Below are positions 1 to 11,744 of a stretch of DNA of 64,000 nucleotides, one piece after another. Position numbers and translations under genes: made by a program. The notes under the pieces are model-generated. The model made no database searches and had not been told where the DNA came from. It worked only from the letters and a program-made list of their open reading frames with translations. Each line of letters opens with the position of its first letter. Position 1 is the first letter of the stretch. Source of the DNA: Parus major (lineage: Eukaryota; Chordata; Aves; Passeriformes; Paridae); assembly GCF_001522545.3 (NCBI RefSeq), contig NC_031770.1, positions 34,164,710 to 34,228,709 on the forward strand, read 5' to 3'.

Positions 1-2187
1 TTTCAATGAATTTTTAATTTAAGTATTTTGATTATGTAGCTATCTGATGCTAGGATGATGAAGTTAGATAGTCCCATAGATGTGTGTATTTATATAAAGA
101 AGAGAATTCGTGCAGCATAAACCAAATAATTTATCTTCGTTGCAGTCAGCTTGGTAGGCATGTTGCCTCTGGAATGCTAATAACTGCCAATTTTTATGTA
201 GTGAAAATGAATACACTGTATTTAGAAATACTGAGAAGGAGAATTTCCTTTCAAGGACAGTAAAAGCATCAAAATGTCTAAGGGGTCACTAATAGCATAA
301 AAAAAACCAACTCCCCCCAAACTGATAAGCAAAAGAAGCCTGCTAACCAAAATATCATCTTTAAAACTGAGTCCTTTACAAGAGATTATGAAAAATATCA
401 GCGGATCCAGTGAATCAGGAAAAGGGCATTTAGATGTAAGGTTATAAAAATAAATCCAAAGAATAAAGGAGGGGAGAGTTGAAGAGCAAATCTGAATTTT
501 AAAACAGATTCTGGTAAGTATATCTTCCCAAACTGTCAGCCATGTGATCTTTTTTTTTTATTTTTATTTGCACTTAAAGAGGTGCCGAGGAGGAAACTCT
601 CTGTTCATCTCAGCAATCCTTGACATATGACTGACATGATATCACATTGTATAAACTAATAACAGCCAGAAAGGTGATTGATGAGTCAGATCCCTTTCTA
701 CTAACCCAAATTCAGTGCTGCTATGCCTTAATATCTTTGCTCCACTTCTGCAGCTTGTGATCCACTGAATTTTACTTCTCTGTTTGCTGGTGGAGGGCGT
801 ATGCTGTAGAGACTCCTTATATTAAAGAACCAATGCACTGTGGGGAGCCAGTTTCTGAGGTAATACTTTAACACAAGCTCTGCTCTCCACAGTACTTGTA
901 TTTTGTGGTAAGCATAGAATAAATTACTCCTTTCTATGAGCTCATGTTGGGGAAGGAGCAAATTTGTTTCAGTTGCTTATCAGTTAGTAATCCTGATTGT
1001 CCTATACCTTCCCTTCTCTAAAAAATACAATCTACTTCTTGGGCTTGGACATGTCAAAAGTCAGCAGTCTCTGCTGACTGTTCACATGGCTGCATGTGGT
1101 TGTATTTAGTTTTTACCACTATTTAACCAGTGATTTATAATATAGCATTTTTCCATTTTGAATGATATAGCATATTTGACACTAGAGACCAATGTCAAAG
1201 CCCAAGACTGCAGCAGAAAAGCAAGATTTTCAGAAGATTGTGCTGTCACACCCCTAGTATCAAGAACATTTTCTCTGTTTCTTCCCCTGTTGTCCCACAG
1301 TTGAACAGCTGGCAGTCAGAGTATGTTTTACAGCAGGAGGTAGAGCCGAGTTATGTGAATGTTTACCTATAGCTGAATCCTGCCTGTATTTAGCCAAAGC
1401 TTGAAAATCTGCAAATGGGGCCTCTAAAGACATGAGGTACTAAAGGATTTTACATTGCTGACATTCATCAAAGGCTACAGGCATTGTGCCATCTCTCTTC
1501 TCCACAGAGAAATAAAATTCTGACAGCTTTCTGAATTCACTTTCAAGAAGATACAACAATAAAGTAGTGAATTCATGCTTCAGTGTTACCATCTTCACCA
1601 AAAACTTATCTAATATCCAAGCTTAGGACACTCCATATAGCCCAAGAGAAAGGGTATTCTTTGTTTAAGAGGATTCTTCTGTGCAGAAATAAGCCTGGTT
1701 CAGGCTGAAGAAAATAGTCTACGTAGTACACAGTAGATTGCAGTAACAATAATTTCTTCTTTTTCCTCTTGCATGAATATTTCTGGGAATTTTTACTTGC
1801 TGAAAGCATAACAGCCCAAAATCCCATCTACATCACTGCAACCTCTTGGTAGCCTTTCTGATCGTGGCTACTTTGAAAAAAAAAAATGAGCTGCCCCTTT
1901 AAAAGCCTTCTTTATCTGCTGGGGTGGAAACTGAGGTGAGGAGCACAGACCATAACTGAGGAATGTATAGGTGCAGGGGTACTGATCTGAGAGCATTAGA
2001 AATGAGGCATGCAATTCAAGAGCAAAGGTTGTCCCTCTTGTGTGGAAAAAGAGCATCCAAGGTTTGTAAATGCTCATGGTCAAAAGGAATGACAAAAGTC
2101 AGAGGGTTCACAAAAACTCACAGAGTGTTGTTAGTAACTTGGTATTGAAAGTGGTATATCAGGGGCTGACCTACTATATAAGCACAT
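1..2187. other. Non-coding unique DNA, no gene seen
   Basis: AT-rich sequence with stop codons in every frame on both strands. Open frames here do not exceed about 80 codons and show no domain, signal peptide or codon bias. Small features are an A-rich run with a C6 block near 298-320 and short homopolymers near 549 and 1875. I found no splice-flanked conserved reading frame, RNA gene or transposon I can name. An intergenic or intronic origin cannot be separated from sequence alone. Confidence 0.6.
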
Positions 2188-2287
2188 GGGAGAAAAAAAA
2201 AAGGAAGAAATTAATTAAAGGGAAGACAGAGAAAGAGAAAAAAAAAAAAAAGAGAAAGAAAAAGAGAGAAGGAAGGAAGCAAGCAAG
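2188..2287. repeat. Purine-rich (GA/A) low-complexity tract
   Basis: About 100 bases are almost entirely A and G, interrupted by one TTAATTAA block near 2211. The tract includes an A13 run near 2238-2250 and GGAA/GCAA repeats at its 3' end. It is a degenerate homopurine microsatellite. An 80-codon lysine-rich open frame across it is a by-product of the A/G composition and is not called as a gene. Confidence 0.8.
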
Positions 2288-5200
2288 CTCCCAGTCCTGG
2301 TTCCAGCATTGATCCAGCTGATGGGATGTCCAGGGTCTTGTGGGCTCTGCCCAGGCTTGGTTGGGGTACTGCTTTATAGACAGGTTATACCCCCACCAGA
2401 AGATTGGTTTATCTTTCTATGCAAATTAGTTATTATGCATGGTTTGTTCTTTCAGACCTTTCTGGAAATGGATCAGAAGGGCTTTGGAGGTCTTGGGTGC
2501 TCTTGATCCTCCATACAGCCCATGTCCACTTCTTGGCCTCAGTCCTGCATTTGCACTGTACTGTGTTGTGCTCATCTCCAGGAATTAGAGCTAGGAAGCT
2601 TGTCCTGGAAATGTGCTGACCTACTTCTGCATGGCCCCCTTTTCCAGCCACATCTTATTCTCTCCTACCATGTGTTACTAGCAACATTCCTCATCTGTTA
2701 TTATCAACAATACTTGGCTGGCTCCAGCTATCAGTGTTTGAGACATTAGCTCCTTATCTTCTGGGCTTCCACACTGACATAGGAAAGAGACACAACACAT
2801 TGGTTACTTATACAAGCTTCAGGATTTGTGTGGCTTTACAAATGTGTCAGCTGGTAAGTATACTCTCAAACCTGTGTAGCATTGTCTTGATGAGCTTCCA
2901 TCAGTTTGGACAGGGGGAAAAAAACCCCAAACTCAATAAACAAGAACAGATACAATTTATTGTTGCTGAAGGGTTTGTTTCATTGATACTGTCAGTGTTA
3001 GTGTCTCATCTGTCTCCTTTGCAGCCTGAAAAGTTTCTGTAGTGAATCACGGACACTCAAAGTTCCTTTTCAACTGATGTTTTGAGTGCTGTAAGCACAG
3101 AAAGACAGGGATGAAGTGAGATCTGCAGAACAACATCTGTAGAAACAGACCAAAGAAACTAGCTTGGGCGAACAGAGCTTCAGCCCAAATCAAAGACTTT
3201 TCGTGTGTGGATGACAATTTAACACCCATTAAACCAAAGTCACCTTAACAAAGGTCAGTAAAATATTTCATCTGGTACAGACAAGCTCTGACAACTGTGA
3301 GTTTATAACAATTGCTTACAATTTGTTGACAAAATCTGGCCCCTGCTTCTGAAGCATTACTCAAGTTTTGGAAAATAAAAAGGATAAGCAGCAAATGCAA
3401 TGCCTTGTCTTGTGAGATGATTTTTACTATGCATCTTCTCCTATAGAAATGAAAAGAATAATAAAAATAACAGCCTAGTCCTTTGTCTTGTCAGGGTCTG
3501 AACTATCTTGCTTAATTAGGATAGAATTAGATGCAATTTCCTGAGCACATTAGTCTTTATTCCGCAGGGTTATATTTCCACACGAAGAAAGGACTCTGAG
3601 GAATCCTCTCCCAGCTTTCACTGGAGTTTATTTCCAGGACATCTGGCCTCTGATCAGCTATGGCCATATCCTTAATCTCATCCAGACAGATACTCTGTTT
3701 GGGACTGGATTCACATAGACTTTTTAATTTTTTAGCTTAGTCTACTCCCGAAACAAGCACAGATGAGGAAGAAGCTACCAAGGTTTTGAAAGGATGTTTC
3801 TTGCTTCACCATGATACATAAATAAACTGTTTCTCTGCTTCAGTGCTTGATGCTGGGCTTTTGAAAGAGGAGTATTGAGGTGGGTGTTTCCAGCCCAGCC
3901 GACCCGTGCCTCAGAAGCACTGCCTCCGAACAGCTCTGCAGCTGCAGGGTGATCTTTGTGCTTGCTGGTGCCACAGAGTGGTGATGATACTGTATTCCTA
4001 ATAGTCCTCTGGAAATTTAGAAGAAATTGCAAATAGTCCATCCTTCTAAATGTGGTATCACTTTTGCGCTATGGCACACAGATCTTAGGGCTCCCTGTGA
4101 TTGCCCTGCCCCGTTCATGTGAGACAGGCTTACGGTGAGTAAGCTGCTCATATGACCCAGCAGCAGGGAGCTGTGCAGCTCTGATCCCTCCCTCTCTTCC
4201 CAGCCGCAGGGCAGGGGCATCCCCAGCTGTATTCCAGTGCCCAGCACCCGGCTCAGCTGCTGTGGAGAGCTGTTACTTTAAAAGCACTTATCTGCAGTGA
4301 TAAAATCATACACCACCGCTGCTCTTATTGCAGTGCTAAACATCCATAAACACCGACACTCGAGTAATGAGGTGACCACAACAATTAATTTCCATGTTTC
4401 CACTGAGTTATGCTCTGGAGGATTGTTGCACTGATTCTTTGTGAGCATCTGAGCATAGGGAGAGGGGGAAGAAAGGAAGTTCCATGTTTCAGCACTTCCC
4501 CCTTTCTGCTAGACATTGCTGAAAGGCCACTGTCTTTGGATTGCTTCCCTGTTTTCAAGTGCCAGAAATCTGATATAGTGTTATTTCATGCTTTGCTGAA
4601 CACAGGGAGAATTGCTACCAGCAGTGTGTTTTTGCAAAATCGGTGTAACCCGCACTTGATTTCATGCTGTTTCAGAGCCCAGTGAAATAGCTTCACTCTT
4701 TCTCTCTTTCATGATGACAAGTCATTAGTAATGTTACCAGGAGACCAAAATATCATTGGAATACGCATTGAATATTAAGATGAATATATCTATTGTTTCA
4801 TTACATGTTGGGCTTTGTTTTCCCCAGTAAAATAATAGCCTTAAATAATACTGCAATATTTAAAAAAAATCCAAACTCATTAGAAATGAGCAGGAGACAA
4901 AAACCAGATTTTCCCAAAAGGCAGGCTGCTGTCAGTCCCTGCATTTCTCTTTATAGACTTACACTTGGAATCAGTATTCTGGTTAAGGGTGTAAGCGCTG
5001 TCCCAGTTCAGTAAGAATCTTTAGGCTGGAGAATAGTTTGTGTTGGTAACAGTACCTTACAACAGAAACCATTAAACAGACACAGCCAAAGGGTAGTGGT
5101 CTCAGTATTTTTGAAAGCAATTGGATCTGAATCTTGTGTACATGGGCATAGTTCCACTGAATATAATGAAGTTGTATCAGTTTATGATGAGATTTGCATC

Positions 5201-6501
5201 TACTGCTTTCAAGAGACCAGTAAGAATTTAAGTGGGCTTGGGAGTCATCTTTTTTCCTTTCAGCAGCTGACAGAAAGGCAGAAGAGGTCTCACAAAATGG
5301 GATTTACATGGGGAGTGACAGAGTTTATCTGCTAAATACAACTGTGTGCAGAAGGAGCTCCAAAAAGGTCAGTGAGAGCACTAGTTGTGACACCCAGAAC
5401 AAACAGCCATAGCCACCCAACACCCAGATAGCATGGCTGGACTGGGTTAGGGTGACTGTACTGGGTCTGAATTCAAATAAGAAATTAAAGTTCAATTCCA
5501 AGCGTCCCAGAGACAGTCCTAGTCTGTCATAAACAAAATCTTGATAAACACAAAATCAAATTTAAAATAAAAAAATAACCATAAAGCTGCTTCTGCAACT
5601 CTGAAATTAAATTAATCCAGTCAATACTTTTATTGAGTGCTATATTAGGGAGTAAGTTTTTCTGGAAACTAATTAATTATCTGTCTCTCTCTACCAATCA
5701 TTATAGTAGCAGTGCTGCTTAAAGCCTCAAAAGTGATCACCCTCTTCTGTGCCAGGTGCTACAGTAGTGTGTAAGAGAGAGTGTGTGCCTGTAAGATCTT
5801 TGCCACAGCTATGCATGAAGTCCAAAAGCAGATGGATGACATCTGAGACAGGTGTCTGAGGGACTGATGCTCCATTTCACCTCCAGGGCCAGAGGTCTGG
5901 ATCAGCCTCATTGTGCTGCTGTTGTTGAAGCACACTGCTCTCTTTTGCAGACCTTCTTCCCAAGTGTGCCTATTCCCAGGCATGCTTGTATGCAAATTTC
6001 TAATCTGGTAAATAAGTAAAGAGAGGGAAGGCAAAGGCAGCTTGTCTGCAATTTGCCTCAGTTTACAGTACCTGTAGTGCCTTTTTCAGCCAACAGTAAC
6101 TTGCAAATTCAGGAATTTGCAAAGACTGGCTTAGCAGCCTCTGGAGACAGCTATGCAGGAGCTAAGGAGAAACTTTTCCAGTCAGTGTGATCTCAATCAA
6201 TCTAACAGCATCCTTGCAAAGCAGTATGGCAAGAATTTGCTTGCTGAAGACCACTACTCCACCAACAGAGGTGCAGCAATAGTCCTGAACTCATGGCAGC
6301 AAAATCAAAAAGGCAGTTCAGCAGATATTTGGGAATGACAAGTAAAAATCTCCATAGATTTATTTGAAATTCTAAAAAATAAGTCAAACTAATGAAGTAG
6401 GTGTCAAGAAAAACTGACACATAGGAAAATATTGGCTCTCTGACATACAGGACAAATCAACATTTTTCAGCTTTTTGGCTACCACACCTGGCAGGTAATG
6501 T
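2288..6501. other. Non-coding unique DNA with one GC-richer patch
   Basis: No gene is recognisable. The patch at about 4130-4400 is richer in G+C and in CpG than its surroundings and contains the paired GATA motif listed separately. The remainder is AT-rich, with open frames up to about 100 codons that look random. No transposon end, RNA gene or splice-flanked frame was recognised. Confidence 0.55.
4288..4303. promoter_or_regulatory. Candidate inverted pair of GATA-factor sites
   Basis: The 16-base stretch TTATCTGCAGTGATAA has TTATC and GATAA facing each other across six bases (TGCAGT), with CTGCAG at the centre. WGATAR is the known core for GATA zinc-finger factors, and palindromic arrangements can be bound by both fingers. 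The local sequence has more CpG than the rest of the window. A 5-base motif occurs often by chance, so function is only inferred. Confidence 0.25.
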
Positions 6502-6620
6502 GTAATTTTATTTTATTTTTTAAATATTTAAAAATATTTAATATTTATTTATTTAATATGTAAAAATATTTAAATTTTGAAATATTTTTTAAAAAATATT
6601 TAAATTATTTAAAATATTAT
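6502..6620. repeat. AT-only tract (TTTA/AATATTT)n with perfect palindrome
   Basis: Roughly 120 bases are almost pure A/T, built from repeated TTTAAATATT-like words. Positions 6580-6601 are a perfect 22-base palindrome centred on T6/A6. The tract is a degenerate AT microsatellite that could form hairpins or a DNA-unwinding region. Nothing shows it is an origin or a scaffold attachment region. Confidence 0.75.
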
Positions 6621-9028
6621 CAGCCACAGAGAGCATGCATGGCGTGATTTACTGCAAATAAATTTTAAGGGCAAAATTAAAGCCTTGCCAGTGGTGTAGT
6701 AACCTAGTAATCAATTTTTGTAAGGTCACTCCACCTTTTTCAGCCTGTTCTCTGTCTTGCTCAACAGCTTCCTATGGAGAATGTCTTTCAATGCCACATT
6801 TGTTTATGTCATGACTCTGTAAAATCTGAATTTCAAACGGTCATTGAATTTCACACCCCGATTGAGGCACTGTAGCCTGACACAAGTTTTAGCTTCATTT
6901 CTAATGCCAAATCCTCCAAACTGTCAAGAAGCCAAGAAGTAATATAGAAGGAACAAGCCAAGAAGTAGCATAGCAAGCAAAAGTAAAATTCAGCCTGATC
7001 AAAGCCTTGATTTGGTCTGGTATAGATTCACCAAAAGACTTTGCTGGCTCTAAATAAGGGATGTATAGACATTGTCAAAAAGACATTAAAAGCACAACAA
7101 AATACATATTTACTACATGTTTATTACTATGTTGGTTTTTTAAAAATAGCTTCATGGAGCAGTGCTTGCAGACTGCATTTTGGTTTCAGCACCAATTTTT
7201 CTTATACAGTTATCTTCCTACTTCCCTCTTCAGTACCTCAAGAGATTTTTCAGAACTTGTTTATCTATGTGCAATTTTCTTTTGTAAGAAGAAAATGCTT
7301 TTTTGGGTTTTTTTCCCCTGTAATTTTTTTTCTTGAAGTGTAGCTTGAAGTTCTTCTCAAATTTCAGTTTTGCAGTGGTTTTCTTTTCTCTAATTCCCAA
7401 ATTAAACATCATATCTGACCTCAGCCTCTTACTTTCTCTCAATTCTTCTGATAGCAAAGGCCTCTGTAAAAGCCATCTACAAATGAGGAGATGCACAAAA
7501 ATAATGTCAGCCCTCAATTCTTCAAGAGGGCAATTTATATTTTCTTGTAAGAGCAGGAAAATGAGGGGCTTTTTGGTTAATAATTCAGAGTGAACAGTCC
7601 TGTAAATGGCCAGGAAGAAAATCTCTGTGTTCAATTTATCAGCAAGGATTTAATTCAGTGGTTGGAAGCTAGTGGAGAGCCTGGGTCAAAAACTGGTCTG
7701 GTGCATCTGGGGAAAAGTCCAGAGAACAGATAGAAAGAAACATATACAGCTAAGTGTGCCTGCTCTCATCATCTATTTATCTCTGGTTAATGGACTAAGA
7801 GGAGCATGTCCCTCCAATGTCTAGGGTAAGAGGAGAAAAAATAATCCCTGGATATGTTTCCATGGTCTGTGAGGGGTCCTATATAGAGTTGAGCCTGGAC
7901 CATCAACTATTACCAGGCTAAGGCCAGATGTAGGACCCCACTGAGCAAAAGGTAAGTGATTAGACAACATCCAGGGAGTTGTCTAACAGGCAGCCAATTA
8001 CAAGTAGCACCATCTGGCCACCCCTGCAGTCAGTCTCTACCTTATGTTTTATGTACCTTAAACTTCTGTACCTTGTGGTTTTCAGAGTGGCTGCAAGTCA
8101 CTGATGGAATTAGTGGATCATCTGTTGGAGTCATCACTGACTCCTTAGAAAAAATGACTGCCTATACATTTTGTATGGACTAATTAGCTTGCAAGAAGAT
8201 CTATTCATTGTGGCAACTATCTCCTTGAATGGCATTTACTAAACACCTGGAATATTTGAGTGGAAAAATGATCTTTGGCTTTAAGAGTTGAGGTAAAAAA
8301 ATCTGACACTTTACCTTGCTATTTTGCTTTGTGCAAACCATCTGACAGCAGAGCCTGCAAGGCTAGGCAGATAAATCTAAGCTTTGTGCTACTCCCAATG
8401 CACCCCTTCCTGTCCCTTCCCCAGCTGGAACAATAATGCTTCTCTCTCTTTTGGTACTGTCATCCAACACCAAGTAATCATTTTGCTTCCTTGCATTTGA
8501 TTTGGCTGTTTTCTGCCACTCCTTTTTCCTAATATACTGGAGTGTGCTTGGGGACAAACCTGTGAGCAATTAGGCTGAACTCAGATGTCTCCAAGTGCAG
8601 GCTGAAGAACTCAGTTATGATCAGAAAAATTCTGGTGATAGTAAAGGAGTTGGTAGCATAAGCTAGCAAATTTAGCTTCAGTCTTCTGCTAGCTTTAATT
8701 ATAATATTCACTTTAAAATCTTAAAAAAAAAAACTATTCAAGAGGATGAATAAATAAGTTGATGAACTGTTCAGAAAAAGAGAATCACCTAAGATTTAAC
8801 AGCCTCACCCAAACTGAAGGGAGCTAATTCTGGCTTTCATTCACACCCATGGAAATTGTTACCTGACTGAAATAAAATTCCCCATTGAAAAGGAAACATC
8901 CCTTTCCATACCTTCTGCTGATTTATGCCTGTGAACCACAGCCTACCTCTCAGTGCAGTGAATAAAGAGAAGGAAGAAAAGGGGTAAGAAAGTGCAGGTG
9001 GGGAGCCCTGCCAAGCACAAAGCTTGTG
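6621..9028. other. Non-coding unique DNA, no gene seen
   Basis: The longest frames are 134 codons on the minus strand (7230-7634) and an overlapping 86 codons on the plus strand (7333-7593). Both are rich in Lys, Phe and Leu, as expected in A/T-rich DNA, with no domain I recognise. A T-rich stretch containing TTTTTTGGG lies near 7300-7330. I see no transposon, RNA gene or promoter. Confidence 0.55.
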
Positions 9029-9041
9029 TCACCAGAGGGCA
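9029..9041 (+). promoter_or_regulatory. Candidate CTCF binding core
   Basis: TCACCAGAGGGCA matches the vertebrate CTCF core consensus CCASYAGRKGGCR at 12 of 13 positions; the only miss is T for C at position one. CTCF is the zinc-finger insulator and loop-anchor protein. Orientation is plus in this window. A 7-base-arm hairpin (TTGTGGT / ACCACAA) follows at 9062-9080. One motif match in 64 kb is not proof of occupancy. Confidence 0.4.
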
Positions 9042-10068
9042 ATGTTCTCTTGTTAAATTGGTTGTGGTACAAAACCACAAGCCTGAAAAAAATCTGCATC
9101 ACCAGCAAAAGCTCTTTTTCAAAAAGACCACAGTTTTGAAAAACTAGAAGTTTGCAGAATTGTGTGCTAAGATAGACTATCAGTTTTGAAGCTTTGCAAG
9201 GCGTACAGGTACTGGCTATGCAGAATGTTTTTTAAAATAAATTTTTATATTGGATCCCATGTGCAATGTCAGCAGACATGCAGTGTCAGGGAAAGCTGAA
9301 AATCTCAATCATATCTGTTCTCTGGGTGAACATAGAATAACAAACATGTTCACTTTCTTCTTTGAACTTACAAAAAAACCACAAGTCTTTCTTCAGCTGA
9401 AATGGAAAACAATTGATTAATTGTAAATTATTTAAAAATTAAGGTAAAAATTAAGGTTCTAATAAATTAATAAGAGTAAGTGACACTGAATGAAAAGTTA
9501 AAGAGTCAGTAATGCTATGCTTTTCTTTATTTTAATAATTTTTTAAAAATTATTAAAACAAACCTGCCCCCTTTTCCCTTCTGCCATTTCTACAGTGGTC
9601 TATTAGCTTCTCCCTTTCCTCCAAATAAAATAAATGGCACTGTTGGCTGCCTGATCAGGGCTGTGCTGAAGCCCTGGGAAGGTACATGTGGCTAGGTAGA
9701 GCTGAGGCCCCGGGCAATGGACAGCCCTTCTGGGCAGCCCCACTCTGGTACAGCAACACTGTCTGGGCTGCTAATGTCTATTTGACCTTTTTGAATGCAG
9801 GATGTGAGGGGCAATTTGTCTGTAACTGGGTAATTAGATCTGTTAAGGGAAAAAGCATCTTGTGCAGAAATTAAAGGTAAATCAGAAAGATATTATGAAT
9901 GGCCTCAGGCAGGTGTGGGGTGGTATCTCTCAAGCAGGATCTAAACATGGCAGCTAACTTGCTGTTTTCTGTTATCTGTTGAACCAGAAGTAGACACCTA
10001 TAAATGGGTTCACAAAGTTTTGAAGGGCTAGATTTTTCTGAAAGGCTGGGAACAGGAGTGTGGAAATT
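9042..10068. other. Non-coding DNA with AT repeats
   Basis: The stretch includes a 12-base direct tandem duplication (AAAAATTAAGGT twice at 9434-9457) and the inverted repeat at 9530-9558 listed separately. It is followed by a somewhat GC-richer segment (about 9640-9760) that I cannot assign. No gene, RNA or transposon end was recognised before the CR1 tail. Confidence 0.55.
9530..9558. repeat. Perfect 14-bp AT inverted repeat with 1-bp spacer
   Basis: The left arm TTTTAATAATTTTT and its exact reverse complement are separated by a single T. It could form a cruciform. It lies in AT-rich sequence, so a chance or slippage origin is likely. No flanking terminal repeats or target duplication that would mark a small transposon were found. 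Confidence 0.8.
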
Positions 10069-10620
10069 CACAGAATCACAGAATAAGCTGAGTTGGAAGG
10101 GATCCACAAGATTCATCAAGTCTAACTCCTGGTCCTGTGCAAGACATCCCAAGAGTCACATTGTGTGCTCAAGAGCATTCTCCAAACACTTCTCAAACTC
10201 TGTCAGGCTGGTGATGTGACCACTTCCCTGGGGAGCTGTTCCAGTGCCCAGCCACCCTCTGGGTGAAGAACCTTCTCTTAATATCCACCCTAAACCTCCT
10301 CTAACGCAACTCCAGACCATTCCTTTGGGTCCTGTAAATGGTCACCACAGAGATGTCTGCCTCTTCTCCTGAGGAAGAGGAGGAAGTTACACAACTGCAA
10401 TGAGGTCTCCCCTCAGTCTCCTCTTCTCCAGGCTGAACAGACCAAGTGACCTCAGCTGCTGTCATACAGCTTGTCCTCAAAGTCCTTTACCATTGTCAGC
10501 CCTGACTTCGGACACTCTCTAACAGCTTTGTATCTTATATTGTGGTGCCCAAAACTGCACACAAGACTTGAGGTGAGGCCACACCAGTGCAGAGCAAAGT
10601 GGGACATGCTGGCTGTGACC
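10069..10620 (-). mobile_element. CR1 LINE 3' fragment, 5'-truncated, passerine-type
   Basis: Read on the minus strand this is the 3' part of a chicken-repeat-1 (CR1) non-LTR retrotransposon. The element's 3' end lies at the low coordinate, where the CACAGAATCACAGAAT words (complement of the ATTCTGTG tail repeat) begin. Diagnostic stretches follow: GAGTTGGAAGGGATC, then CCACTTCCCTGGGGAGC near 10219, CTCTGGGTGAAGAACC near 10257, GAGGTCTCCCCTCAGTCTCC near 10402 and TCTTCTCCAGGCTGAACAGACC near 10422. The wording resembles songbird CR1 subfamilies. The 5' part, including most of the reverse transcriptase, is missing, as is usual for CR1 copies. The upper boundary is uncertain (10600-10640). A plus-strand 168-codon frame at 10471-10977 starts inside this antisense element and is not a gene. 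Confidence 0.92.
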
Positions 10621-11744
10621 AATGACTGCACTGTCTTTCAGGTGATTTTCAATACCTCCCAGAATAACCTCTGTATGGATCTGACTTTATGCTGGAAGAT
10701 CTTAAACTTTCTCCCCTTTCTGGGGATGGCCCAACTGGTTTGGGCAAAAGTAGGATGGACACTGAGGAGGCAAAGAAAAGACAAGACAAAGCCCAGAGGA
10801 GGGGAGCAAAGGTGCTTGAAGATGTTCAATGGTTTATACCCAGGTAACACCTCCATGGGTATGGCTGCTCAGCTCCAGAAAACAAAGCTAAGGGGCAAAA
10901 CAGAGGAATTGTATTGTGGAGTGGAAAAGGTGATGAGGTGTGATGGTTTGGTGTTTCTCCTTGTGAATGAACTATAGGCCATCAAGAGGAAGCAGCTGGT
11001 AATGAACTCAACATAAACAAGGTTTTCATAGACACTGTGAATGCTAGAAGTTTACATTGATTTGTGGAAAGCAATCCAGTACAGTAAGAACTCTAACAGA
11101 CAGATACTGCCTTTTTCTCAATGACCCATTAACCACAAACCTGTGGAGCTGGGAGTAACTATTGGGAGAGCAAAACTGTAGGCTTATTTTTTTTCTGTCC
11201 TCTTCCCTATGTAGCTGCTATGGCGCTGTGATGGAGACAGCCCTGCAGGAGAGGGACCCTGATTTGAGCTGGTATAGCTATAGTTTATGAATTTAATTCT
11301 ACCTGTTCTTGCTTTACCACTTTGTACTGGATAATGTCATTCCCTAATTCTGTAAAGGAAAGACAGGGAGAATATGCATAACTTTGGTTAGAGGTTAGAG
11401 GTTAAGTTGCATCTTCTGCCTCCCCCTGCCATCCACAGCTGCATCAAGCACATACTATCACTTTGTCTTAATTATCACATTATCTTCTGGGGGACTTAAA
11501 ATATCTCCTTATGGCTTATGAGCTTTACTGACCTCACTTGTGTGCAGGGATTATGTAGGAAATTTCAAAAGAAGCACTAATTAAAACTCTGCAGATAAAT
11601 GGAAAGGGGGATAAAATGTAGTAAGGCTTGGTCAGAGGCACATTGTGTCAGGCTATCCTGACGCCTGTCTAATCAAAGATTGATAAGAATCTTCTTTCAC
11701 ATTTCTAGAAAAAAAAGAAAGCTGTGATTCTATAGACAAAAGCA
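10621..11744. other. Non-coding DNA between two CR1 copies
   Basis: No gene is seen. The first part may be more diverged CR1 or another repeat that I cannot name. A TGTGATGGTTT word near 10937 recalls the start of some avian LTRs, but no matching CA end, polyadenylation signal or target duplication was found. The 168-codon frame ending at 10977 has no domain and no plausible start context. Confidence 0.5.

Noticed and set aside
7230..7634. 134-codon minus-strand frame, Lys/Phe/Leu-rich
   Set aside because: Composition mirrors AT-rich DNA and a plus-strand frame overlaps it. There is no start context, splice signal or homology I can recognise.
10471..10977. 168-codon plus-strand open frame, the longest in the window
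   Set aside because: It begins inside the antisense strand of a CR1 element, has no domain, and runs into unassigned DNA. Composition and context fit a chance frame.
10937..11280. Possible solo LTR beginning TGTGATGGTTT
   Set aside because: Only the first bases recall avian LTR starts. No CA terminus, polyadenylation signal in place, primer-binding site or target-site duplication was found.
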